In this document: in pieces, positions 1-6,244 of the stretch | How the letters are laid out: every line of letters begins with the position of its first letter | Numbering within the stretch: the first letter of the stretch is position 1 | Source: CBDVAK01 sp965371945 | GTDB lineage: Bacteria; Pseudomonadota; Gammaproteobacteria; Competibacterales; JAHEDQ01 | Direction of reading: 5' to 3' | Assembly (NCBI GenBank): GCA_965371945.1 | Contig: CBDVAK010000135.1 | Location: forward strand, 1-9,158 | Length of the DNA: 9,158 nucleotides | Program-made: the position numbers and the translations under genes | Notes under the pieces: generated by a model | What the model saw: only the letters and a program-made list of their open reading frames with translations | What the model was told of the DNA's origin: nothing | Database searches by the model: none

Positions 1-4
1 CAGA

Positions 5-307
5 ATGTTATACATATTTCAGCATCCTGACTGTCTCACTTCATATTGGCACGGAGGGATAGATCAATTGCCGTCCAATGCAACATGGGATGACCTCATG
101 CACGGGATATATGGTTGTGAAGCCATCGAAAAAGGCTTGGAAGATATCGGAACCGGTAGAACAAGAGACGTGGCAGAGATCAGGTGGAAATACGATTGGC
201 CAGAATGGAGACCCGTTGGACGACCATACCTCCCTCGATCGTTGCTCGAAACGGCGAGTGGCCCTATGCTTTGTGGCCGGGAATGGGTTCTTATATCATT
301 GCCGTAG
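5..307 (+). CDS. Doubtful small hypothetical protein, or 3' end of a longer ORF
   Basis: This is a 100-residue reading frame beginning with an ATG at 5 and ending in TAG. The frame is also open to the left edge, so the true start could be outside the window and no ribosome binding site can be judged. The translation has no signal peptide, no membrane segment and no motif I recognise. It is mildly acidic in the middle and Trp/Pro/Arg-rich toward the end. Its base composition is lower in G+C than that of the neighbours. It ends 34 bases before rimB on the same strand. Because two other frames are also open across much of this stretch, coding status is unproven. Non-coding DNA or a gene remnant is at least as likely. 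Confidence 0.2.
   Translation: MLYIFQHPDCLTSYWHGGIDQLPSNATWDDLMHGIYGCEAIEKGLEDIGTGRTRDVAEIRWKYDWPEWRPVGRPYLPRSLLETASGPMLCGREWVLISLP
242..270 (+). promoter_or_regulatory. Candidate sigma-70 promoter for the rimB-rimK operon
   Basis: TTGCTC at 242-247 and TATGCT at 265-270 are separated by exactly 17 bases. They match the -35 and -10 consensus at 3 of 6 and 4 of 6 positions. Transcription would begin near 277, leaving a leader of about 65 bases before the rimB ATG at 342. It is the best-spaced pair I noticed in the upstream region, but hexamers this weak arise by chance, so this is only a candidate. Confidence 0.3.
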
Positions 308-341
308 GGTGTTCCACACCGCTGCGAAAGGGCGAGTGCGC

Positions 342-833
342 ATGAGGCGGACGACGGGGGATCATAAACCGCTCGCGACTTTGGGCTGGCGTGAGTGGGT
401 ATCTCTGCCTGAGCTGGGCATCGAGCGTATCAAGTGCAAAGTGGATACGGGGGCACGGACATCGGCGCTGCATGCTTTCGTCGTCGAGCCTTACCGGGAC
501 AAGGGACGGGACCGGGTCCGGTTCGGCATCCACCCCGTGCAACGCAACACCTCTCGGGAGGTGTTCTGCGATACTGAACTGCTCGACGAGCGTATGGTGA
601 TGGATTCCGGGGGGCATCGTGAGAAGCGCATCGTCGTACGCACGCTCATGCTCCTGGCAGGCGAGGGTTTTTCCATCGAACTCACCCTGACCGACCGCGA
701 CACCATGCGGTTTCGCATGCTGTTGGGGCGAAGCGCGATGAAGAACCGGTATCTGGTGAATCCGGCCCGATCCTATCTGGCGAGCGCGGCACCCACCCGA
801 ATTGGTGCTGGCGGCAGTGGGGGGAGAACATGA
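342..833 (+). CDS. rimB: RimB-type retropepsin-like protease ("ATP-dependent zinc protease" family)
   Basis: The product is a 163-residue protein of the family usually labelled ATP-dependent zinc protease (Pfam Zn_protease), a single-domain, retropepsin-like aspartic peptidase fold. The signature KVDTGARTSALHA lies at residues 33-45, with the presumed catalytic Asp35 in Asp-Thr-Gly. The second diagnostic segment, MLLGR, is at 126-130. There is no signal peptide or membrane segment, so it should be cytoplasmic. In Pseudomonas, RimB is encoded with RimK and acts with it in controlling glutamylation of ribosomal protein S6 (established for that genus; inferred here). I chose the ATG at 342 because homology begins just after it and AAAGGGCGAG precedes it; the frame is open farther upstream to 78, but that part lacks family similarity. 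The stop TGA overlaps the rimK ATG as ATGA, indicating translational coupling. The symbol follows Pseudomonas usage. Confidence 0.88.
   Translation: MRRTTGDHKPLATLGWREWVSLPELGIERIKCKVDTGARTSALHAFVVEPYRDKGRDRVRFGIHPVQRNTSREVFCDTELLDERMVMDSGGHREKRIVVRTLMLLAGEGFSIELTLTDRDTMRFRMLLGRSAMKNRYLVNPARSYLASAAPTRIGAGGSGGRT
546..565. repeat. Perfect 8-bp inverted repeat inside rimB
   Basis: AACACCTC at 546-553 and GAGGTGTT at 558-565 are perfect reverse complements around the four-base loop TCGG. The element lies within the rimB coding sequence around residues 69-75. No T-run follows, so it is not an intrinsic terminator. It could form a local mRNA hairpin or simply be chance. Confidence 0.5.
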
Positions 834-1735
834 GAATAGCCATACTTTCACGCAACCCCAAACTCTATTCCACCCGTAGACTGGTGGAGGCCGGTAGTGC
901 GCGCGGTCATGAGGTGGAGGTGCTCAACACCCTGAAGTGCTATATGGATATGGCGTCGCACCGGCCCAGCGTGCATTACGGTGGGCAGGAACTGGCGCCC
1001 TTCGACGCCGTCATCCCCCGTATTGGCGCTTCGGTTACGTTTTATGGGGCTGCTGTGCTGCGGCAGTTCGAAATGACGGGGGCATTCCCTCTGAACGAGT
1101 CGGTGGCCATTACCCGGTCTCGCGACAAGCTGCGTTCCCTGCAGATACTGGCCCGGGCTGGCATCGGCTTGCCGGTGACCGGGTTCGCGCACTCACCGGA
1201 CAATACCAAAGACCTGATCCGCCTCGTGGGTGGCGCCCCACTGGTGGTCAAACTGCTGCACGGCACTCAAGGCAAGGGTGTGGTGTTGGCGGAGACCACC
1301 AAGGCAGCCGAGAGCCTCATCGAGGCATTTCGGGAGCTCGATGCGAATTTTTTGGTTCAGGAGTTCATCAAGGAGGCGGGTGGGTCCGATATCCGCTGTT
1401 TCGTCGTGGGCGGCAGGGTGGTCGCCGCGATGATGCGTACGGCCAAGGAGGGGGAGTTTCGTTCCAATTTGCATCGCGGTGGTACTGCCAAGCTGATTCG
1501 ATTGACTCCGGAGGAGCGATCCACTGCTGCACGCGCGGCAAAACGCATGGGGTTGAACGTCGCGGGGGTGGATCTGCTGCGTTCCAACCACGGGCCGGTG
1601 GTGTTGGAGGTCAATTCATCTCCGGGCCTGGAGGGGATTGAATCCGCTACCAACAAGGATGTTGCGGGGTTGGTGATAGAGTTCATCGAGAAGAACGCCC
1701 GGCCAGGCAAAACCCGCACCCGGGGGAGTGGGTGA
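830..1735 (+). CDS. rimK: Alpha-L-glutamate ligase RimK (S6 modification enzyme)
   Basis: The product is 301 residues, essentially the length of E. coli RimK (about 300). RimK is an ATP-grasp ligase that adds glutamate residues to the C-terminus of ribosomal protein S6, and it can also make poly-alpha-glutamate. The N-terminal domain spans roughly 1-95. The ATP-grasp core shows RSRDK at 97-101, the nucleotide-binding lysine and glycine loop around K141 and GTQGKG at 145-150, the hinge VQEFI at 176-180, SDIR at 186-189, and the metal-binding end LEVNSSPGLEG at 259-269 with Glu260 and Asn262. It is cytoplasmic. GGGGAG sits directly before the ATG, inside the end of rimB, and the two genes overlap by 4 bases; the next gene overlaps the rimK stop. 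In Pseudomonas, RimK activity is modulated by RimA, RimB and cyclic di-GMP; no rimA-like gene is visible here. Confidence 0.95.
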   Translation: MRIAILSRNPKLYSTRRLVEAGSARGHEVEVLNTLKCYMDMASHRPSVHYGGQELAPFDAVIPRIGASVTFYGAAVLRQFEMTGAFPLNESVAITRSRDKLRSLQILARAGIGLPVTGFAHSPDNTKDLIRLVGGAPLVVKLLHGTQGKGVVLAETTKAAESLIEAFRELDANFLVQEFIKEAGGSDIRCFVVGGRVVAAMMRTAKEGEFRSNLHRGGTAKLIRLTPEERSTAARAAKRMGLNVAGVDLLRSNHGPVVLEVNSSPGLEGIESATNKDVAGLVIEFIEKNARPGKTRTRGSG

Positions 1736-2736
1736 ACAAGGCGTTAATCATTGGCGGCGAGAGGGTAGAGCCCGGAAGTCGCCAGACCATTGAAATTCCG
1801 TTACCCCAGCTCTATACGCACACCCCGCTGACCATGCCGGTCCATGTCGTGCGCGGTCGCCACGAAGGCCCGGGTCTGTTCGTGTCCGGCGCCATCCATG
1901 GCGACGAACTCAACGGGGTGGAGATCGTTCGGCGTTTGCTCGAGCGACCGCTGTTGAAGAACCTCCGGGGTACATTGATCGCAATTCCCATCGTCAACGT
2001 CTATGGTGTCATCCACTATTCCCGCTATTTGCCCGATCGGCGCGATCTCAACAGATCGTTTCCAGGCTCGGAGCGTGGCTCGCTGGCGGCCAGGCTCGCT
2101 GATCTGTTCATGGTCGAGATCGTCGAGAATTGCACCCATGGCGTCGATCTCCACACCGCTGCCATCCATCGGTCCAATTTGCCTCAGATTCGCGGCAATC
2201 TCGATGATCCGGAAACCTGTGAGCTGGCAAAGCTGTTTGGTGTGCCGGTGCTCATCAACGCCCAGGTGCGTGACGGGTCGCTACGGCAGGCTGCCGCCGA
2301 TCAGGGTATTCCGACGCTGTTGTACGAGGGGGGTGAGGCGTTGCGGTTCGATGAGTTCGCGATCCGCCCGGGTGTTCAGGGTGTCATCAATGTCATGAGA
2401 GGCCTGGGCATGTTGCCCAAGGTGCGTAGTCGACGGGCTAGAGGCACCGAACCTTTCGTCGCCCGCTCCAGTTGCTGGGTTCGCGCACCTGAAAGCGGCA
2501 TTTTCCGTACTCGCGCCCGGCTGGGTGAGCACGTACGGTGCGGACAGTTGATCGGCTTAGTGGCTGATCCCTTCGGTGAGGCCGAGACCGAGGTTGAGTC
2601 CTCGGTCTCGGGCATCGTCATCGGTGCCACCCGCCTGCCGCTGGTGCATGAGGGAGAGGCACTTTTTCATATCGCCAGCTTTGAAGATCCCCACGAAGTC
2701 GCCCAGCATGTGGAGGCACTCCAGGCCACTCCGTAA
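1732..2736 (+). CDS. Succinylglutamate desuccinylase/aspartoacylase family zinc hydrolase
   Basis: The product is a 334-residue member of the AstE/AspA family, which has a zinc carboxypeptidase-like fold. Zinc ligands are visible as HGDE at 56-59 (His56, Glu59) and His141 in DLHT. RDLNRSFPG at 104-112 is the conserved substrate-binding block, and YEGGE at 198-202 carries the candidate catalytic glutamate. Residues from about 250 to 315 form the C-terminal beta-rich domain of the family. The start is GTG with GGGGGAG just upstream, and it overlaps the rimK stop by 4 bases. True AstE works in arginine catabolism beside astABCD, which is absent here, so the substrate is unknown. Location after rimK suggests action on a glutamyl or other amide product of RimK, or on a free N-acyl or glutamyl metabolite; this is inference. 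The gene contains a strong inverted repeat and ends 3 bases from the convergent rhlE stop. Confidence 0.9.
   Translation: MNKALIIGGERVEPGSRQTIEIPLPQLYTHTPLTMPVHVVRGRHEGPGLFVSGAIHGDELNGVEIVRRLLERPLLKNLRGTLIAIPIVNVYGVIHYSRYLPDRRDLNRSFPGSERGSLAARLADLFMVEIVENCTHGVDLHTAAIHRSNLPQIRGNLDDPETCELAKLFGVPVLINAQVRDGSLRQAAADQGIPTLLYEGGEALRFDEFAIRPGVQGVINVMRGLGMLPKVRSRRARGTEPFVARSSCWVRAPESGIFRTRARLGEHVRCGQLIGLVADPFGEAETEVESSVSGIVIGATRLPLVHEGEALFHIASFEDPHEVAQHVEALQATP
2582..2611. repeat. Perfect 12-bp inverted repeat (strong hairpin) within the zinc hydrolase gene
   Basis: CCGAGACCGAGG at 2582-2593 and CCTCGGTCTCGG at 2600-2611 are perfect reverse complements around the six-base loop TTGAGT. The hairpin lies about 125 bases before the end of the zinc hydrolase gene. 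Read from the other strand, it lies about 130 bases past the rhlE stop. No T-run follows on either strand, so it is not a standard intrinsic terminator. It could stabilise or pause the overlapping 3' ends of the convergent transcripts, but no function is shown. Confidence 0.7.
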
Positions 2737-2739
2737 GAC

Positions 2740-4155
2740 CTACCGGTTGCCGAAACTATCCCTGGACCGGGCCGACCCTGCGCGGCCCCGGCTGGAGGAG
2801 CGTGGCTGCCGATAGTGTGTGGTCGTTCGTGAATCGCCAGACTTGCGCCGGATTTGTCTGTACGCCGGTTCGGATGTGTTTGGTCCCGCCCCTTGTTCAG
2901 TAGTCGGCGTTCCGGCTGATGGCCTGGCGTGGCGACGCCCTGTGTTCGATGCTCTGGGTTGGGAGCGTCCGCGACCATTGCGTCCGTTTTGTATGGGTTC
3001 GGCCGGAATGCTGGGATCCGGCTCGTATCCTTCCACCACTACCTTGGGGATCTCGCGATTCAGCAGCCGTTCGATGTCGCGCAACAGCCCTTTTTCGTCC
3101 ACGCAAACCAGCGAAATCGCCTCACCCTCGTTGCCGGCGCGTCCAGTGCGGCCAATGCGGTGTATATAGTCCTCGGGAACGTTGGGAAGTTCGTAGTTGA
3201 CGACGTGGGGCAATTGATCGATATCCAGGCCGCGGGCGGCGATATCGGTGGCTACCAGCACCCGTACATCGCCACTCTTGAATCCGGCCAGAGCACGGGT
3301 ACGTGCGCCCTGGCTTTTGTTGCCATGGATGGCCGCTGCGCTCAGGCCGTCCCTATCCAACTGCTGGGCCAATCGGTTGGCACCGTGTTTGGTCCGCGTG
3401 AACACCAGTACCTGGCGCCAGTTTTGCGAACCGATCATATGGCTTAGCATTTCCCGCTTGCGGTTCTTGTCCACGGGATGGACGGTCTGCTCGATGCGTT
3501 CAGCCGTGGTGTTGCGTCGCGCTACCTCGATCAGCTCGGGGCGGTTGAGCAGGCGGTCGGCGAGTTGCTTGATGTCCATCGAAAAAGTGGCGGAAAACAA
3601 CAGGTTCTGACGGGTGCCATTGGCAGGCAGCAGCGCCAATATTTTGCGGATATCGTGAATGAAGCCCATATCCAGCATGCGGTCGGCTTCGTCCAGCACC
3701 AGAATCTCGATCTGCGACAGATCCACGGTCTTCTGACCGGCGTGATCCAGCAGCCTGCCCGGTGTGGCGATCAGGATATCGACGCCGCGGCGCAGCTTGT
3801 CGATCTGCGGGTTGATCTTGACACCGCCGAACACCACTGCCGATCGCAGTGGCAGATGGCGGCCATAGGTCGCCACGCTATCGGCCACCTGGGCGGCCAG
3901 TTCGCGGGTCGGGGTGAGTACCAGGGCCCGAACCGGGCGCCGACCGTTTGCTACAGGTTTGGCGTTCAGTCGTTGCAGCAGCGGCAGCGTGAAACCGGCC
4001 GTCTTGCCGGTGCCGGTTTGTGCGCCGGCCATGACGTCCCTGCCCTGCAGAATGAGGGGTATCGCTTTGCGCTGAATCGGGGTTGGTTCTGTGTAACCCT
4101 GTTCGCTGACAGCACGCAGGAGTTCGGCCGAAAGGCCGAGGGTATCGAATGACAT
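2740..4155 (-). CDS. rhlE: DEAD-box ATP-dependent RNA helicase, RhlE type
   Basis: The product is a 471-residue superfamily 2 RNA helicase. The N-terminus starts directly with the RhlE-like MSFDTLGLS. Motifs run in order: Q motif around Phe3 to Gln28, motif I AQTGTGKT at 45-52, PTREL at 82-86, TPGR at 131-134, DEAD at 155-158, SAT at 188-190, VFTRT at 251-255, ATDIAARGLD at 302-311 and HRIGRTGRAG at 332-341. After about 375 the tail is low-complexity, rich in Arg, Gly and Ser, typical of RhlE proteins and probably an unstructured RNA-binding extension. RhlE unwinds short RNA duplexes and influences ribosome assembly and RNA decay. The start is ATG with GGAG 11 bases upstream. It lies on the same strand as deaD, 229 bases downstream of it, and probably has its own promoter. 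Motifs favour RhlE over SrmB or RhlB, and no C-terminal DbpA-type domain is present. Confidence 0.92.
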   Translation of the reverse strand: MSFDTLGLSAELLRAVSEQGYTEPTPIQRKAIPLILQGRDVMAGAQTGTGKTAGFTLPLLQRLNAKPVANGRRPVRALVLTPTRELAAQVADSVATYGRHLPLRSAVVFGGVKINPQIDKLRRGVDILIATPGRLLDHAGQKTVDLSQIEILVLDEADRMLDMGFIHDIRKILALLPANGTRQNLLFSATFSMDIKQLADRLLNRPELIEVARRNTTAERIEQTVHPVDKNRKREMLSHMIGSQNWRQVLVFTRTKHGANRLAQQLDRDGLSAAAIHGNKSQGARTRALAGFKSGDVRVLVATDIAARGLDIDQLPHVVNYELPNVPEDYIHRIGRTGRAGNEGEAISLVCVDEKGLLRDIERLLNREIPKVVVEGYEPDPSIPAEPIQNGRNGRGRSQPRASNTGRRHARPSAGTPTTEQGAGPNTSEPAYRQIRRKSGDSRTTTHYRQPRSSSRGRAGSARSRDSFGNR

Positions 4156-4384
4156 TGGGGTTTTGACTCCAGTCTTGCCCTCCCTGCGACAGCAACTGCT
4201 GGCGGGAGCCGGTTCGGGCTGGATAATTGAATTCTCTGGGAAAGCGGGAGGTCCCGATCCTGCCCTTCAAAGGTGAGGGCGAGGGAGGAGCAAACGGCTC
4301 AAGAGTATTTCCGGCGATCATCAGACCGCAAAGGGCGCAAACCGGTCAGGCGCCCGGAAGCGGCGGACTATAACAGAAACCGGA
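4156..4384 (-). promoter_or_regulatory. Intergenic region with probable rhlE promoter and long leader
   Basis: These 229 bases separate the deaD stop from the rhlE start. On the minus strand TATAGT (4367-4372) is a plausible -10 box followed by a G+C-rich stretch, CCGCCGC; no convincing -35 box is visible 16-18 bases upstream. Transcription from about 4360 would give a leader near 205 bases, reminiscent of the long leaders of cold-shock helicase mRNAs in enterics. A 6-bp inverted repeat at 4333-4355 lies near the start of that leader. No open frame here looks like a gene. Confidence 0.4.
4333..4355 (-). other. GC-rich hairpin after deaD, possible weak terminator or rhlE leader structure
   Basis: GGGCGC at 4333-4338 and GCGCCC at 4350-4355 pair perfectly around an 11-base loop. 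Read on the minus strand, the hairpin starts about 30 bases after the deaD stop and is followed by only TTT before G+C-rich sequence. As an intrinsic terminator it would be weak. It also falls just inside the proposed rhlE transcript, so it could equally be a leader hairpin. Confidence 0.3.
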
Positions 4385-6100
4385 CTAGCGATCTGTCTTT
4401 TTTTTCTTGTTTGCCTTACGTGCCTTCTTTTTGCTGTCTTCGCCTGGATTCAGCCGTGAAAGGTTGAGCTGCTGCCCGCAAACCCAGGTTTTCCTGAGAT
4501 CCTGAAAGATATCGTTCGGCATGCCGCTGGGCAGGTCGATCAAACTAAATTCCGTGTGAATATCGATGTAACCGATATGCTCGGCATCCAGCCCTGCCTC
4601 GTTGGCGATGGCGCCGACGATATTGCCGGGTTTTACTTTGTGCTGATGCCCCACCTCGATACGAAAGCGCTCCATTCCTTTGCCGGGTGGACCTGGTGAG
4701 GTGCGCTTACGCGACACACCCGGTTCCCTGTTCCGCTTGTTTTCGGCATTGGCAGGGACGGGTCGCACTTTTTCCGCCTTCAGCAACCACGGCCGGTCAC
4801 CGATGGAGATCTTGGCCAGCGCCGCGGCGATCTCCAGCACTGGAACGTCATGTTCCTGTTGGAACTGCTCCAGCAGGCTCTGCATGAAATCCAGCTCACC
4901 GGCGGCCAGGGTATCGCTGATGCTTTGTTTGAAATCCGCGATCCGTTTGTTATTGACCACTTCGGTCGAGGGCAGTTCCAGTGGCTCGATCTTCTGCCGC
5001 GTCGCTCGCTCGATGGCGTAGAGCATGCGCCGCTCGCGTGGCGCGACAAACAAAATGGCATCGCCCCGGCGACCGGCGCGGCCGGTGCGGCCGATGCGGT
5101 GAATATAGGCTTCGGTGTCATAGGGAATGTCGTAGTTGACCACAAGAGTGATGCGCTCGACGTCCAGGCCTCGTGCGGCGACGTCGGTGGCGACCAGGAT
5201 ATCCAGTGAGCCTCGTTTCAGGCGTTCGATCATCTGCTCGCGGTTTTTCTGTGGCATGTCGCCGTTCAATGCCGCGGCAGCATATCCTCTGGCCTCGAGT
5301 CGCTGGGCCAGTTCCGCGGTGGCAGTCCTGGTGCGCACGAACATGAGCAGGGCATCGAATGGCTCCACCTCGAGAATTCGGGTCAGTGCATCCAGCTTGT
5401 GCAGTCCACTGACCAGCCAGTAACGCTGGCGAATAGTGTCCGCGGTGGCGGTGCGCGTCTTGATGGCGATCTGCTGCGGCTCGTGCAGGTGGCGAGCCGC
5501 AATACGCTGGATTTCCTTCGGCAGGGTCGCCGAGAACAGAGCCATTTGGCGTCGCTCCGGCGTCTGATCCAGAATCCACTCCACATCGTCGATAAAACCC
5601 ATGCGCAGCATTTCGTCCGCTTCATCCAGCACCATTGCCTGCAGGGCGCCTAGCTTGAGTGTGCCTTTGCGCATGTGATCCATGACCCGTCCCGGGGTGC
5701 CAACCACGACATGTGCGCCTCTCTTCAACTGCCGTATCTGACCCAGATAATCCTGGCCCCCATAGATCGGTAGTACGTGGAATCCCTTGATATGGGAGGC
5801 ATAGCGCTGAAAGGCTTCAGCCACCTGTATCGCCAGTTCACGGGTCGGTGTAAGCACCATAACCTGCACCTGCGGGCGAGTGGTGTCGATGCGTGCCAGC
5901 AGCGGCAGTGCGAAAGCCGCGGTCTTGCCGGTGCCGGTGGGGGCGTGGCCGAGCAGATCCAGACCTTTCATCAAATGGGGAATGGCCTGGGCCTGGATCG
6001 GCGTGGGTGTTTCATATCCCACCTCATCCAGCGCGGCCAGCAACGGTGCCGGCAAATTAAGATCGCGGAAGCCTGGGGCTGCGGAATTGGCGTCGGACAT
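4385..6100 (-). CDS. deaD: DEAD-box RNA helicase DeaD/CsdA
   Basis: The product is a 571-residue helicase. Motifs run: Q motif around Phe11 to Gln36, motif I APTGTGKT at 53-60, PTREL at 85-89, TPGR at 135-138, DEAD at 159-162, SAT at 190-192, ATDVAARGLD at 304-313 and HRIGRTGRAG at 334-343. A helical dimerisation-like linker covers roughly 375-440, followed by a basic linker. Residues 478-550 form the DbpA/CsdA-type RNA-binding domain (RFRIEVGHQ, IVGAIANEAG, LPSGMP), and the protein ends in a lysine-rich tail. DeaD remodels RNA during ribosome assembly and in the cold. Motif I has Pro where the usual DEAD-box sequence has Gln, which I regard as a tolerated variant. The ATG at 6100 is preceded by AGGGG six bases away; a longer frame to 6208 would run through the promoter and repeat region and is rejected. 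The gene is divergent from yaiI. Confidence 0.95.
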   Translation of the reverse strand: MSDANSAAPGFRDLNLPAPLLAALDEVGYETPTPIQAQAIPHLMKGLDLLGHAPTGTGKTAAFALPLLARIDTTRPQVQVMVLTPTRELAIQVAEAFQRYASHIKGFHVLPIYGGQDYLGQIRQLKRGAHVVVGTPGRVMDHMRKGTLKLGALQAMVLDEADEMLRMGFIDDVEWILDQTPERRQMALFSATLPKEIQRIAARHLHEPQQIAIKTRTATADTIRQRYWLVSGLHKLDALTRILEVEPFDALLMFVRTRTATAELAQRLEARGYAAAALNGDMPQKNREQMIERLKRGSLDILVATDVAARGLDVERITLVVNYDIPYDTEAYIHRIGRTGRAGRRGDAILFVAPRERRMLYAIERATRQKIEPLELPSTEVVNNKRIADFKQSISDTLAAGELDFMQSLLEQFQQEHDVPVLEIAAALAKISIGDRPWLLKAEKVRPVPANAENKRNREPGVSRKRTSPGPPGKGMERFRIEVGHQHKVKPGNIVGAIANEAGLDAEHIGYIDIHTEFSLIDLPSGMPNDIFQDLRKTWVCGQQLNLSRLNPGEDSKKKARKANKKKKTDR

Positions 6101-6106
6101 CGGGGA

Positions 6107-6111
6107 CCCCT
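6107..6111 (-). promoter_or_regulatory. deaD: Ribosome binding site fixing the deaD start
   Basis: AGGGG on the minus strand lies six bases before the ATG at 6100. This supports that start over the in-frame ATG 36 codons upstream, which falls on the far side of the repeat cluster. Confidence 0.6.
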
Positions 6112-6157
6112 GGTGAGGCGAGAGAAAGAGACGGTCACGATGGTGGCCGGGCGCCGC

Positions 6158-6163
6158 AGTATA
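6158..6163 (-). promoter_or_regulatory. Candidate -10 box of the deaD promoter
   Basis: TATACT on the minus strand is followed by the G+C-rich stretch GCGGCGCC, and would start transcription near 6150 with a leader of about 50 bases. The rhlE candidate has the same arrangement (TATAGT then CCGCCGC). G+C-rich discriminators are known at stringently controlled promoters. No good -35 box is visible, so an activator or a chance match is possible. Confidence 0.35.
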
Positions 6164-6202
6164 TACCCGTTGCCGAATATACTCGTTGCGCACGGGTATA
6201 TA
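6160..6202. promoter_or_regulatory. Cluster of three ATATACYCGTTGC-like repeats between deaD and yaiI
   Basis: Two direct copies, ATATACCCGTTGC at 6161-6173 and ATATACTCGTTGC at 6177-6189, differ at one position and start 16 bases apart. A third, inverted, copy lies at 6190-6201 (GCACGGGTATAT, missing one T in the middle). The outer arms also form a perfect 11-bp inverted repeat: TATATACCCGT at 6160-6170 and ACGGGTATATA at 6192-6202. The cluster overlaps the proposed deaD -10 box and lies about 45 bases before the yaiI start, so it could be an operator or a shared binding site for both divergent genes. It could also supply -10-like TATACT (6178-6183) or TATAGT (6199-6204) hexamers for yaiI. 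Confidence 0.55.
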
Positions 6203-6244
6203 GTGCACGATTTAACCATCGCAGTGATCCCACTGGAAATACCG

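Larger units (their letters stand above)
1..341. other. Upstream region without a recognisable gene
   Basis: I recognise no gene here. The first 300 bases are about 49% G+C by hand count, clearly lower than the coding DNA that follows (a sample line in rimB is 58%). On the + strand a reading frame open from the left edge runs to a TAG at 305-307; its first ATG is at 5 and would give 100 residues of Trp-rich sequence (WKYDWPEW is visible) resembling no family I know. A second + frame is open from 78 into rimB, and a minus frame is open over roughly 70-300, so open frames are not informative here. A small inverted repeat, GGTGT/ACACC with a TCC loop, lies at 308-320 in the probable rimB leader. 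It could be a regulatory leader, a decayed gene, or the end of a gene that starts outside the window. Confidence 0.4.

Noticed and set aside
78..341. N-terminal extension of rimB by 88 codons
   Set aside because: Family similarity begins only after the ATG at 342, the added part is low-complexity in meaning and lower in G+C, and a plausible ribosome binding site precedes 342.
291..851. 186-codon minus-strand frame opposite rimB
   Set aside because: It mirrors the codon structure of rimB, and its translation (His-, Arg- and Pro-rich) resembles no family.
1732..2736. Naming the third rim operon gene astE (arginine catabolism)
   Set aside because: No astA, astB, astC or astD gene is adjacent and the operon context is rimB-rimK; family membership alone does not fix the substrate.
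6101..6208. 36-residue N-terminal extension of DeaD
   Set aside because: It runs through the repeat cluster and the proposed -10 box, and the ATG at 6100 has a well-spaced AGGGG.
5777..6244. 156-codon open frame fused in frame ahead of yaiI
   Set aside because: It is antisense to the deaD N-terminal coding region and crosses the divergent promoter region; YaiI-family proteins start at the ATG used at 6245.
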